Source of the DNA: an uncultured Alphaproteobacteria bacterium
GTDB taxonomy: Bacteria; Pseudomonadota; Alphaproteobacteria; RF32; CAG-239
NCBI GenBank assembly: GCA_900540425.1
Contig: UQFU01000031.1
Span: 1 to 17,116 of the forward strand
Direction of reading: 5' to 3'
DNA: 17,116 nt
Shown piece after piece: positions 1 to 6,806 of the stretch; position 1 is the stretch's first letter, and each line of letters opens with the position of its first letter. Below the pieces are notes generated by a model. It worked only from the letters and a program-made list of their open reading frames with translations. It did no database searches and was not told the DNA's origin. A program made the translations under genes and the position numbers.

Positions 1-157
1 CTTTGTTGGTATTGGGGGTAGTGGTTTTGTCGCCGCAGTCGGGCAAAAAGCAGATAGCGGCCTGGGCAGGAAAAGAAAAAGACAGTAACAAAAACAAAAA
101 AATAAGGTTCCAAAAACTCTTTAATGTTTTTTTGGGGGCAACAAAAAATTGTCTCAT
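1..157 (-). CDS. Secreted Cys-rich protein, N-terminal fragment (cut by window edge)
   Basis: The reverse strand opens with ATG at 155-157 and reads 52 codons without a stop to the window edge, so only the N-terminus is present. The protein begins MRQFFV, has a basic stretch (KKTLK), then a long hydrophobic core (about residues 16-30, rich in L, F and S). It ends in PAQA, a good signal-peptidase I site, before AICFLPDC. The post-cleavage stretch AICFLPDC is identical to that of the large Cys-rich protein at 10128-11981, whose start MRKFIF also matches. This is therefore a paralogue of that gene on the opposite strand. An in-frame ATG at 179-181 sits behind a GGAG, but the paralogue favours 157. 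The product should be exported; its function is unknown. Its promoter region (279-339) is also shared with the paralogue. Confidence 0.75.
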   Translation of the reverse strand, partial: MRQFFVAPKKTLKSFWNLIFLFLLLSFSFPAQAAICFLPDCGDKTTTPNTNK

Positions 158-278
158 ATATATCTTGAGCAGACAGGACATGGTTTTCTTCTTTCTCCGG
201 GATTTTTTAATTAGACAAAACTATTAATCATGGCAAACACCTTAAAAAATTAGCGATATGACTTTTATCAGTGATATT

Positions 279-307
279 ATTGTAAAATAAATTTCGGGAA
301 TTTGCAA
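279..307 (-). promoter_or_regulatory. Promoter of the partial Cys-rich gene
   Basis: On the minus strand a TTGCAA (302-307) lies exactly 17 bp from a TACAAT (279-284), giving a sigma70-like pair and a start near 272, with a leader of about 115 nt before ATG 157. The same TTGCAA-N17-TAnnAT arrangement lies upstream of the paralogue at 10007-10035. A further conserved box, GACAAATTTCCTT, lies upstream at 327-339. Confidence 0.55.
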
Positions 308-344
308 TAATTAATTACCACGCCCCAAGGAAATTTGTCTATTT

Positions 345-385
345 TAAATTAAAACCCCTGTTGTTGAAACAGAGGTTTTAATTTA
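345..385 (-). terminator. Terminator-like hairpin after tsaB
   Basis: An inverted repeat pairs 345-362 with 368-385: 18 pairs with one internal mismatch (357/373) and a five-base loop. It lies 20 bp beyond the tsaB stop. Read on the minus strand, the 3' arm ends GGGGTTTTAATTTA, so it looks like an intrinsic terminator whose U-rich stretch lies within the stem. The sequence is nearly symmetric and might act in both directions. Confidence 0.65.
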
Positions 386-405
386 TCTCTTTTGGGAAAC
401 CGAGG

Positions 406-1065
406 CTATTTTATACAGACGTCAGGTGCCCGCAGGTATAACGGCTTGGGAAAATTTATCCGTTTATTTTGATATTGATTCAAGGCACAATAAGCAACAT
501 TACGAACATCTACTCCGGTCGGCATTTTAATACAATGCAGGCTTAAGCCTGTCGGCGAATACAAAAACCGTTCGGCACCGTCGCCAATGACTGACACCTT
601 TCGTCCGCCTTTGAGAAATTCCAAAATATCTTCGCGGGTTCCGGCAGCCGGGTCGGTTATTTTGGCTCCGGCTTCATCAAAAATCTGAAAATAAAAATCT
701 TCGCGCTTGGTTTCAATAATTACCAGATTACGGGCAGCCAGTTCCGCCCCCTGCAGCTCCATCAGATAAGCATCAAAAGCCGAAACGCCGGCAACCGGAA
801 TATCCGGGCAAGAGAGGCTGAAAGCGCGGGCGGCGGAAACGCTGGCGCGGACTCCGGTAAAAGATCCGGGACCGTCGCAAACGGCAATTAACCCCAAATC
901 CGAAAAGCGGAGATTTTGTTCTTCCAGCATAATTTTAATTTGGGGGATTAAGACTTCCGCCTGGCCGAAATCCATGGTTTGCGCAAATACGGAAACCGGA
1001 CGGCCGTCTTGCAGCAAGGCGATTGAGCAATTTCCGGCCGTTGTATCAAAAGCTAAAATATACAT
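406..1065 (-). CDS. tsaB: tRNA threonylcarbamoyladenosine biosynthesis protein TsaB
   Basis: TsaB (YeaZ) is the non-catalytic partner of TsaD in making the t6A37 modification on ANN-decoding tRNAs, together with TsaC and TsaE in the cytoplasm. Visible family marks are the N-terminal MYILAFDTT with CSIALL (ASKHA-fold strand), GPGSFTGVRASVSAARAF at about residues 77-94, and a C-terminal PLYLRAPDV. The ATG at 1065 is chosen because MYILAFDTT is the usual N-terminus and GGTGG lies just upstream. A longer frame from 1104 adds 13 residues with no family support. Length from 1065 is 219 residues, close to the usual size. It is divergent from the PAS gene at 1161. A rimI gene, often next to tsaB, is not seen in this window. 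Confidence 0.9.
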   Translation of the reverse strand: MYILAFDTTAGNCSIALLQDGRPVSVFAQTMDFGQAEVLIPQIKIMLEEQNLRFSDLGLIAVCDGPGSFTGVRASVSAARAFSLSCPDIPVAGVSAFDAYLMELQGAELAARNLVIIETKREDFYFQIFDEAGAKITDPAAGTREDILEFLKGGRKVSVIGDGAERFLYSPTGLSLHCIKMPTGVDVRNVAYCALNQYQNKRINFPKPLYLRAPDVCIK

Positions 1066-1160
1066 TTTTCCACCAACCCTAAAATTTAAGTTTCTCTGTG
1101 CCATTTTATATTATAGAATCGGAAAACAAACAACGGATTTTTCAGGTTTGGATAAAAAAA

Positions 1161-2858
1161 ATGACGCAAGGCCTTTTGACAGATATGTATTATGCCGCTC
1201 CGGAGCTTTGGTATGCGCTGGCGGCATTGTTCGGGTCGCTGCTGTTTCTGCTGGGGAGCCTTGGGCTGAAGCTCTTAAAGCTCAAACAAAAAAATTATTT
1301 TCTGAATCGTGACCGGGAGCGTTACGCCGAAACGCTTTACGCGTCTCAAGACGGTTATTTTGCCTTTCTTTATCCTGATCAAAAAATCAACGATCCCAGG
1401 CAGAACATTATCGAGCATTGTTCCCGTCGGCTGGCGGTTATCATGAATCTGCCGGAAGGAACAAAATCAAAATTTGAAGACATTTTGAAAAACTTTTATA
1501 AGGAAGACGCCAAAGTCATTCAGAAATACGTAGAACTGCTCAAAGATGACGGCGTTTCTTTTGAAGACGATTTCAATCTGAAGAACGGCAACAAAAGGCT
1601 GCATCTTTCCGGGCACAAGATTAACGGAATCGACGGCAATATTTATTGCGACATGATTTGGTTTCGCGATGTCAGTTTTGAATTTAACCAAATTGCCTCT
1701 TTGGAAGAAGAAAAAAACCGAACCGAAGAAAAAGTCCGGCAATATGAAGATTTAATCAATAACATTCCCTATCCGGTATGGCTGCGCGACGAAAACCTGA
1801 ATCTGAAATTAATTAACCGGAAATATCTCGAATTTGTAGAAAAATCCAGCCCGGAAGAGGTTATCCGCCAGGGAACCGAAATCAATAATGCCAAAGGCGA
1901 AAGTATTTCCAAAAACTTGGCTCTTACCGCGCATGCGGCCAACAAGGTTAAAAAAAATTCGTCGGCGGTTATTCTCAACGGTGAACGCCGATTTATGGAA
2001 GTTATCGAGACACCGTTCCACTTTGCCCAGAATCTCAATCTAATCCGGACGGCCGGGGCATTAATTGACATTACCGAACTAGACGAGCTGAAAAGGAATT
2101 TGAACCGGCATCAAAATGCACAGCTGGAAATTCTCGGCACGCTGGATACGGCTTTTGCGGTTTTTGACGACAAGTTTCATCTTTCTTTTTATAATCCGGC
2201 CTTTGCCGGTTTATGGAAACTCGAAAATCTCTGGCTGGAACAACAGCCGACTTATGCAATGTTTCTAGACGTTCTGAGGGAAAAACGCCTGCTTCCGGAA
2301 GTGCCGGATTTTATTGCCTTCAAAAACGAGGAGCAAAAAGCTTTCAGCAGCATTATCGAACCTAAAAAAGATTTTCTGTATCTGCCGGACGGAAGGACAT
2401 TTCGCCGCGTCCGCGCCCCCTACCCGGTCGGAGGACTGGTTTTTGCCTTTGAGGACGTTTCGGACAATCTGGCAACGACCCGCGCCTACAACTCTTTGCT
2501 ATCTGTGCAGAAAGACACTCTGGACAATCTGTTTGACGCCGTCCTAATCTTTGCTTCTAACGGGCGTTTAAAACTTTACAACAAAGCTTATTTAAAGCTA
2601 TGGAACACCAAGGAAGAATTTCTGGACAAAGAACCCAGCATTCTGGAAATCATCGAATCGCAGAAAAAGTTTTTCAGCAAAGTTGACGACTGGGCGGGGC
2701 TAAAAAAAGACATTCTGGAACACATTATTGACGTTACGACCAAAAGTTTTGCCCTCAAACGCAGCAACAACGACAGCGTTGAGGTTCTATCCGCCTCGCT
2801 GCCGGACGATTCGATTATGGTTACTTATCGTAAAATAATTTCTACCCACGATAATTAA
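1161..2858 (+). CDS. Membrane-anchored multi-PAS sensor protein lacking a kinase domain
   Basis: A 565-residue protein with one predicted membrane segment (about 18-40, YALAALFGSLLFLLGSLGL), then a chain of PAS-like modules. A first divergent one lies at about 60-175, then a short coiled coil (about 178-200, EEEKNRTEEKVRQYEDL), and three clearer PAS domains at about 200-320, 335-450 and 455-560. Typical PAS signatures include NIPYPVWLRDENLNLKLINR, LDTAFAVFDDKFHLSFYNPAF and LFDAVLIFASNGRLKLYNKAY. These resemble the PAS parts of alphaproteobacterial sensor kinases such as the DivL-like group, but the protein stops right after the last PAS. No HisKA, HATPase, GGDEF or EAL domain follows. The start at 1161 has GGA eight bases upstream. 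A GTG at 1098 would run through a TATTAT-like element and has no ribosome site. Confidence 0.75.
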   Translation: MTQGLLTDMYYAAPELWYALAALFGSLLFLLGSLGLKLLKLKQKNYFLNRDRERYAETLYASQDGYFAFLYPDQKINDPRQNIIEHCSRRLAVIMNLPEGTKSKFEDILKNFYKEDAKVIQKYVELLKDDGVSFEDDFNLKNGNKRLHLSGHKINGIDGNIYCDMIWFRDVSFEFNQIASLEEEKNRTEEKVRQYEDLINNIPYPVWLRDENLNLKLINRKYLEFVEKSSPEEVIRQGTEINNAKGESISKNLALTAHAANKVKKNSSAVILNGERRFMEVIETPFHFAQNLNLIRTAGALIDITELDELKRNLNRHQNAQLEILGTLDTAFAVFDDKFHLSFYNPAFAGLWKLENLWLEQQPTYAMFLDVLREKRLLPEVPDFIAFKNEEQKAFSSIIEPKKDFLYLPDGRTFRRVRAPYPVGGLVFAFEDVSDNLATTRAYNSLLSVQKDTLDNLFDAVLIFASNGRLKLYNKAYLKLWNTKEEFLDKEPSILEIIESQKKFFSKVDDWAGLKKDILEHIIDVTTKSFALKRSNNDSVEVLSASLPDDSIMVTYRKIISTHDN

Positions 2859-2893
2859 CAGTTGTCGGCCGCTTGTTGTTTTTACGGAAAAGA

Positions 2894-2922
2894 TTGACAA
2901 AAATTGTTTTTTGTGCGAATCT
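2894..2922 (+). promoter_or_regulatory. Possible promoter for the gene at 2985
   Basis: A perfect TTGACA at 2894-2899 lies about 90 bp upstream of the start codon. At 17 bp spacing the -10 would be GAATCT (2917-2922), a poor match, so only the -35 is convincing. Confidence 0.3.
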
Positions 2923-2984
2923 TGTACAGGAACAGGTGTTATGGCGTATCTTTCAAAAAAATAAATAAGAAAACGGAGATTAAC

Positions 2985-3800
2985 ATGAATGAAGAATCGT
3001 CTAATCCGAATATTGAATGGAAAAAGCCCGGTTTTGATTTCAATGAAAAAATCACCCTGAAGACCAATGTCAGAAAAGCCGTCGAATATGAAGCCCAAAA
3101 CAAAAACAGCGGGGTTAACAAAAGTTATACTCCCAGCCCTGCCGAACTCCCCAAAGGATTAAAAAAAATCCGCAAAAAGATCAAAGACGCGTTTGATGAA
3201 GACGAAGAAGAAGACGACGATTACCAAATCGCGGCCTTTGAGATGATGAACGTATCCGGCAATGACGGTACGCTGCTCAATGCCCTGCAGGAGGACGAAA
3301 AAAAGTTTTTGCGGCAAAATGAAGAAATACAAACGGTAAATGTTTTGCAACAAACCGAGCGCAATCAAAAAATTGCCGACGCCGAAAAAATGGCGCGGGA
3401 TTCCGGACTGAAAAAAGGACTGGACAAGAAGGTTCTGGCCAAAACGTTTCAAAACACGGGCATCGGCGAAGACCTGACCCGGGAAGCCGTCAGCCGACAG
3501 GTGGCCCGCAGTTTCAAGTTCAAAGGAGAAAAGGTTCCGGCAAAAGACGCCAAAAAACTGATTACCGGCATAAAGCGAATCCAGCAAATCGGCGGCAAAG
3601 AAGCAATCGGCGGCATTAAGCTCAAAGACGTTCTCGAGGCAGGCGAGGGGCGGAACGAGCATCGCGACACCATCAAAAAAATGCTGGAAAAATCTGGCCG
3701 GATTGACAAGAAAGGAAAAAAAGTCAAGCGTTCCGGAAACGATTTGCAGCTTAAAAATGCGCGGCTGGCCCAAAAGCTTGAGGAAACGTCCCGCGCCTAG
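2985..3800 (+). CDS. Lys/Glu-rich cytoplasmic protein of unknown function
   Basis: I do not recognise this 271-residue protein. It has no signal peptide or membrane segment. It is very polar: an acidic patch (DEDEEEDDD) at about residues 70-79, then long Lys/Glu/Asp-rich, probably helical stretches. Near the C-terminus are IKRIQQIGGKEAIGGIKLKDVLEAG and a basic tail (KKGKKVKR). The mix of an acidic segment and a basic C-terminal half could suit binding to nucleic acid or a protein partner, but that is a guess. The start is set by CGGAGA five bases before ATG 2985; the open frame upstream to 2904 lacks a ribosome site. Its stop codon (3798-3800) directly abuts the stop of the convergent J-domain gene, with no terminator between. 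Confidence 0.75.
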   Translation: MNEESSNPNIEWKKPGFDFNEKITLKTNVRKAVEYEAQNKNSGVNKSYTPSPAELPKGLKKIRKKIKDAFDEDEEEDDDYQIAAFEMMNVSGNDGTLLNALQEDEKKFLRQNEEIQTVNVLQQTERNQKIADAEKMARDSGLKKGLDKKVLAKTFQNTGIGEDLTREAVSRQVARSFKFKGEKVPAKDAKKLITGIKRIQQIGGKEAIGGIKLKDVLEAGEGRNEHRDTIKKMLEKSGRIDKKGKKVKRSGNDLQLKNARLAQKLEETSRA

Positions 3801-4361
3801 TCAGGAAAATTTGGCCAGCAAGTGTTTATAGGCGGCCGAAAGTTTTTTGAAGTTTTCTTCCGCGTCCTTGTCATCCCGGTTTAAATCGGGATGATATTTT
3901 TTTACCAATTTCTTATATTGGCTTTTAAGCGTATCAATCGAAACTTCGCTAGGTTTCAGTTCCATGATTTTGAGATAGCCACGTTCGGTTTCGCTAAAAT
4001 ACACTTCTCCGGTTTGGGCGGCGAATCCCGGCGCATACTCGTCAAAAAACTCAAAATGATCTTTGAAGGTATAGCCATAACTGTATTTTACGCCGGCGCT
4101 GAAATTGCTGAAACGGGGGCGGCGGAATTTTTTGCGGGAGGCATTTTCTTCTTCCTGTTCTTCGGGGTGTTCGTAATAATTCCAACCGGCGTTGTATTCC
4201 TGCACATGTTCGAGGCAAAACCAATAATAGTCTTTCAGGCGGCGGTCTTTGGGTGCGCGGTATTCTCCGGGTTTATTGCAGCCCGGAAAATCGCAGCAAT
4301 GCACCTCGCCTTCGTTTTGCGGGGCAAAATATTTTCTCTGCCGCTGTTTCTTACGCATCAT
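3801..4361 (-). CDS. Alphaproteobacterial J-domain protein (DnaJ-like cochaperone)
   Basis: A 186-residue protein with the J-domain at the C-terminus (about residues 125-186). Helix II carries QYKKLVKKYHPDLN with the HPD tripeptide needed to stimulate DnaK ATPase. The N-terminus has CDFPGCNKPGEYRAP and YYWFCLEHVQEYN, the conserved Cys-containing segment I know from a J-protein family widespread in alphaproteobacteria. The four Cys and one His could bind a metal. There is no G/F region or DnaJ-type zinc centre, so it is not DnaJ itself. The start is uncertain: ATG 4379 would lie almost at the expected transcript start of the 4388-4416 promoter, and homologues start near MRKK, so 4361 (or 4358) is preferred. 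It is convergent with the gene at 2985-3800. Confidence 0.85.
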   Translation of the reverse strand: MMRKKQRQRKYFAPQNEGEVHCCDFPGCNKPGEYRAPKDRRLKDYYWFCLEHVQEYNAGWNYYEHPEEQEEENASRKKFRRPRFSNFSAGVKYSYGYTFKDHFEFFDEYAPGFAAQTGEVYFSETERGYLKIMELKPSEVSIDTLKSQYKKLVKKYHPDLNRDDKDAEENFKKLSAAYKHLLAKFS

Positions 4362-4387
4362 CCGACTTTCAGTTAACATGAAGTTTG

Positions 4388-4416
4388 TTTATACAACATC
4401 TGGCGGCAGATAACAA
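4388..4416 (-). promoter_or_regulatory. Promoter for the J-domain gene
   Basis: On the minus strand TTGTTA (4411-4416) is 17 bp from TATAAA (4388-4393). This predicts a start near 4381, about 20 nt before ATG 4361. It lies in the short gap behind the UbiB-like gene, so the J-domain gene can be transcribed on its own. Confidence 0.45.
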
Positions 4417-4429
4417 TCAAAATCTGGGG

Positions 4430-5545
4430 TCAGAAATAGTAAAAAAGAAAACAAATTATCAAAAACAGCGGCCCCCAGTAAAACACCGACGACTTTCGAA
4501 ACTGCGGATCCTGCTTGTGGCGCCGCGAATCGAGAAGCCAGGCAATGTCTTTCGGATCCGTCATAATCACCGGTTGCCGCGTACATAAATCAAGCCCGCA
4601 AGCACTGAACATATCCAACAATTCGCGGTCGCGGGTTTCTCCGGCAGCAAGTTTCCGGTAATCTTTGCCAAGATAGTCTTTCCAGGATTCAAAAACCTGA
4701 ATGTCCGGGCAATATTCCTCCAAAAGGAACAACAGCCGCTGCATCTTGTATCCGGCCAGGGTCACCGGCTCCTTACGGTGCGTGATGCAGTCTACGGCAA
4801 AACGCCGCAATTCGGGAGACACCGGATAAAGATAATCGATATCGGGCAGACAGACCCGGCCCTGCCGATTATAGGCCACGCCGTTAAAGACGGACATGAA
4901 AACCGCTTTGTCGAAAATCAGGCAGGCAATCAGGCGGCTCAGACTTTCTTGCGCCTTAAGCGGCAACTTGGCGGAAAACTCATAACTTTTTTCAAAACTG
5001 AGCCACAGTTCGCCGCGGCCGGTTTGCCGCCAATCGACCTCAAAAGGGCAGCCGTGTTCGGAACCGCCGGCTTCGGCACACAACATTTCTATTTCAGAAG
5101 CGTAAAAACGCATATCAAACACGGCATCAAGGCGTTTTTTGAAGATTTCCAACTGCTCGGAAAGTTCGGGATAGTCTTCATTGACAATTTCTTCCATCAC
5201 ACGGAGATAAAAATCGGTATCTCTCAGGCCGGCCGTCGTCCGAAAACAAACATTCCCGTGCAGCGTCTGCGGCTCGGCAGGCAATAGGTACGAGGCAAAC
5301 GGCAAAAAATCCGTCCGGCAGGTAAACTCCTCATAGGCGGCAAAAAGCAGCGGATTATTTTCCGCCTGCAAAAACCGTTGAAAACGAATCAACGGAGTCC
5401 CCGGGCTGCGGCGGACAAACATCCGGGCAACAAGCATTTGGCGGCGGAAACTTTGCAGGCCGGAAATAACAAATAACGAATCGAAACGGGCCAAACGGAT
5501 TGCTAACCGCTGTTTTTTTAGGAATTGTAAAAATTGATTAATCAT
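4430..5545 (-). CDS. Degenerate UbiB/ABC1-like protein, probably non-catalytic
   Basis: A 371-residue protein that I read as a diverged relative of UbiB, the atypical kinase-like protein of ubiquinone synthesis. Landmarks in UbiB order: LARFDSLFV (18-26, like LARHDALF at the alphaproteobacterial UbiB N-terminus); GTPLIRFQRFLQ (49-60, in place of the GPxFIKxGQ motif); FDMRFYASEIEML (143-155, where the family has LDxxxEAAN); FEVDWRQTGRGELWLSFEK (168-186, like vPxVxW...vLtME); and NRQGRVCLPDIDYLYP (226-241, where the family has dGxxxxxDFG). The KxGQ and HADPHPGN motifs are absent or altered, so ATP chemistry looks lost. A C-terminal membrane segment (355-370) fits UbiB. The family is normally near 500 residues. 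Start 5545 is the ATG leaving 37 bp to the divergent mutM, a locus where ubiE and ubiB often sit. The homology rests on manual motif matching. Confidence 0.55.
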   Translation of the reverse strand: MINQFLQFLKKQRLAIRLARFDSLFVISGLQSFRRQMLVARMFVRRSPGTPLIRFQRFLQAENNPLLFAAYEEFTCRTDFLPFASYLLPAEPQTLHGNVCFRTTAGLRDTDFYLRVMEEIVNEDYPELSEQLEIFKKRLDAVFDMRFYASEIEMLCAEAGGSEHGCPFEVDWRQTGRGELWLSFEKSYEFSAKLPLKAQESLSRLIACLIFDKAVFMSVFNGVAYNRQGRVCLPDIDYLYPVSPELRRFAVDCITHRKEPVTLAGYKMQRLLFLLEEYCPDIQVFESWKDYLGKDYRKLAAGETRDRELLDMFSACGLDLCTRQPVIMTDPKDIAWLLDSRRHKQDPQFRKSSVFYWGPLFLIICFLFYYF

Positions 5546-5582
5546 TTTATAATACTTCCGAAATTGATGAAGCGAGGTTAAA

Positions 5583-6422
5583 ATGCCCGAATTGCCAGAA
5601 GTTGAAACCGTCATGCAGGCCGTTGCCAAAGCCGTTGGTTATAGTAATATAATCGGCGTGACTGTCAACAACAACAGATTTCGCGAAAAAATCCCCGACG
5701 ACCTGGCAGCAAAAGTTTCCGGAACCAAAATCATAAACTATAAAAGAATTGCCAAATACATAACCATCGGCCTTGACAACGGTCTGACCCTTATCTGGCA
5801 TCTCGGCATGAGCGGAAAGGTCAAGATCTGCGACGAGCTGCCCCGGCCGCTTGACAAGCATGATCATGTCATTGTCCAAACCGACAAATGCTTTCTGATT
5901 TTTAATGATACGCGCCGTTTCGGGCTGTTGACCTATTGCGAATCCGACAAACTGGGACAGAATCCTTTTTTGGCGCACACAGGAGTCGATCCGTTTGACA
6001 ATGCTTTATCGGCAGATTATTTACACTCCCGCCTTAATAAGAAAAAAATTCCGGTCAAGACAGCGCTGCTGGATCAGAGCATCATTTGCGGAATCGGCAA
6101 TATTTACGCTTCGGAAATCCTTTATCTGGCCAGAATTTCGCCGCTGCGGCCGGCAGACAAAATCAGTCCGGAAGAATGCGGAATTTTGATTGAAAAAACG
6201 CGGGAAGTCCTGAAAAAAGCCATTGCTGCCGGAGGATCGACCATACATGACTACAAAAAACCCGACGGCAGCCTGGGTTATTTTCAAAATATGCATTGCG
6301 TTTATAACAAAACCGGGCAACAATGTCCTGACTGTACCTGTGACCTGAACAAGAACGGAGGAATCCGCAAGATTGTTCAGGCCGGACGTTCGACTTTTTA
6401 TTGCCCAATTATTCAGAAGTGA
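5583..6422 (+). CDS. mutM: Formamidopyrimidine-DNA glycosylase MutM (Fpg)
   Basis: A bifunctional DNA glycosylase/AP lyase that removes 8-oxoguanine and formamidopyrimidines. The 279-residue protein starts PELPEVE (catalytic Pro2 and Glu3). It keeps AKY with the DNA-contacting Lys near residue 58, the LGMSG loop, NDTRRFG (intercalation Arg/Phe), DQSIICGIGNIYASE of the helix-two-turn-helix, and the C-terminal beta-hairpin zinc finger GRSTFYCP. The zinc finger is odd: the usual C-x2-C...C-x2-C ends here as CPIIQK, with Ile where the fourth Cys should be, although an extra Cys occurs in CPDCTC. The start is fixed by MPELPEVE, with GCGAGG upstream. It is followed after 5 bp by the small secreted protein gene, as in other alphaproteobacteria. 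Confidence 0.95.
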   Translation: MPELPEVETVMQAVAKAVGYSNIIGVTVNNNRFREKIPDDLAAKVSGTKIINYKRIAKYITIGLDNGLTLIWHLGMSGKVKICDELPRPLDKHDHVIVQTDKCFLIFNDTRRFGLLTYCESDKLGQNPFLAHTGVDPFDNALSADYLHSRLNKKKIPVKTALLDQSIICGIGNIYASEILYLARISPLRPADKISPEECGILIEKTREVLKKAIAAGGSTIHDYKKPDGSLGYFQNMHCVYNKTGQQCPDCTCDLNKNGGIRKIVQAGRSTFYCPIIQK

Positions 6423-6427
6423 AAAGA

Positions 6428-6793
6428 ATGATGAAACTGTTTCAATATATTTTACCTGCTTTGTTGATCCTGACGCCGCCGGCAGCCGCGGCCGGCTTTA
6501 TCGAAGGCCTGGAAGACGTTCCGGTGATGGAGGGGCTGCATCAGCTCCCCAATGACGCGCTTTCTTTCGGAAATGAGGAAAGCCGGCTGGTAGAAGCGAC
6601 TTTGGTCGGCGAAAAAACTAAATTTGCCAGCGTTGAAAAATTTTATCAGGAAACGCTCCCGCAAATGGGCTGGAGTTTTCAGGGACGCAAAAAAAGCTCG
6701 CTTATCTTTTACCGCGACCGGGAATCGCTGGAAATTGCCCGTATTTCATCCCATCCCCTGACAATCAGACTTACCGTCAAAAGCAAAAATTAA
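6428..6793 (+). CDS. Conserved small secreted protein of the mutM-echA locus
   Basis: A 121-residue protein with an N-terminal signal peptide (MMKLFQYILPALLILTPPAAAA, likely cleavage after AAA/AAG). The mature part has GLEDVPVMEGL, SRLVEATLVGE, VEKFYQETLPQMGWSF and FYRDRESLEIAR. I recognise this pattern from a small alphaproteobacterial family of unknown function that commonly lies between mutM and an enoyl-CoA hydratase gene, as here. It is probably periplasmic. There is no Cys at the cleavage site, so it is not a lipoprotein. The start is 6428 or the adjacent ATG 6431, five bases after the mutM stop, so translation is probably coupled. The upstream in-frame ATG at 6401 lies inside mutM and would spoil the signal peptide. 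Confidence 0.8.
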   Translation: MMKLFQYILPALLILTPPAAAAGFIEGLEDVPVMEGLHQLPNDALSFGNEESRLVEATLVGEKTKFASVEKFYQETLPQMGWSFQGRKKSSLIFYRDRESLEIARISSHPLTIRLTVKSKN

Positions 6794-6806
6794 ATCGGAA
6801 TCAGCC

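Noticed and set aside
3..227. Open plus-strand frame of 74 codons at the left edge
   Set aside because: It is the shadow of the minus-strand Cys-rich gene fragment and its leader. The minus strand has a signal peptide and clear similarity to the gene at 10128.
302..307. TTGCAA as a global regulatory word (also at 7587, 8086, 10007 and 12499)
   Set aside because: The hexamer also occurs inside genes and is expected a few times by chance in 17 kb. Only the two copies set in the shared 61-bp module are persuasive.
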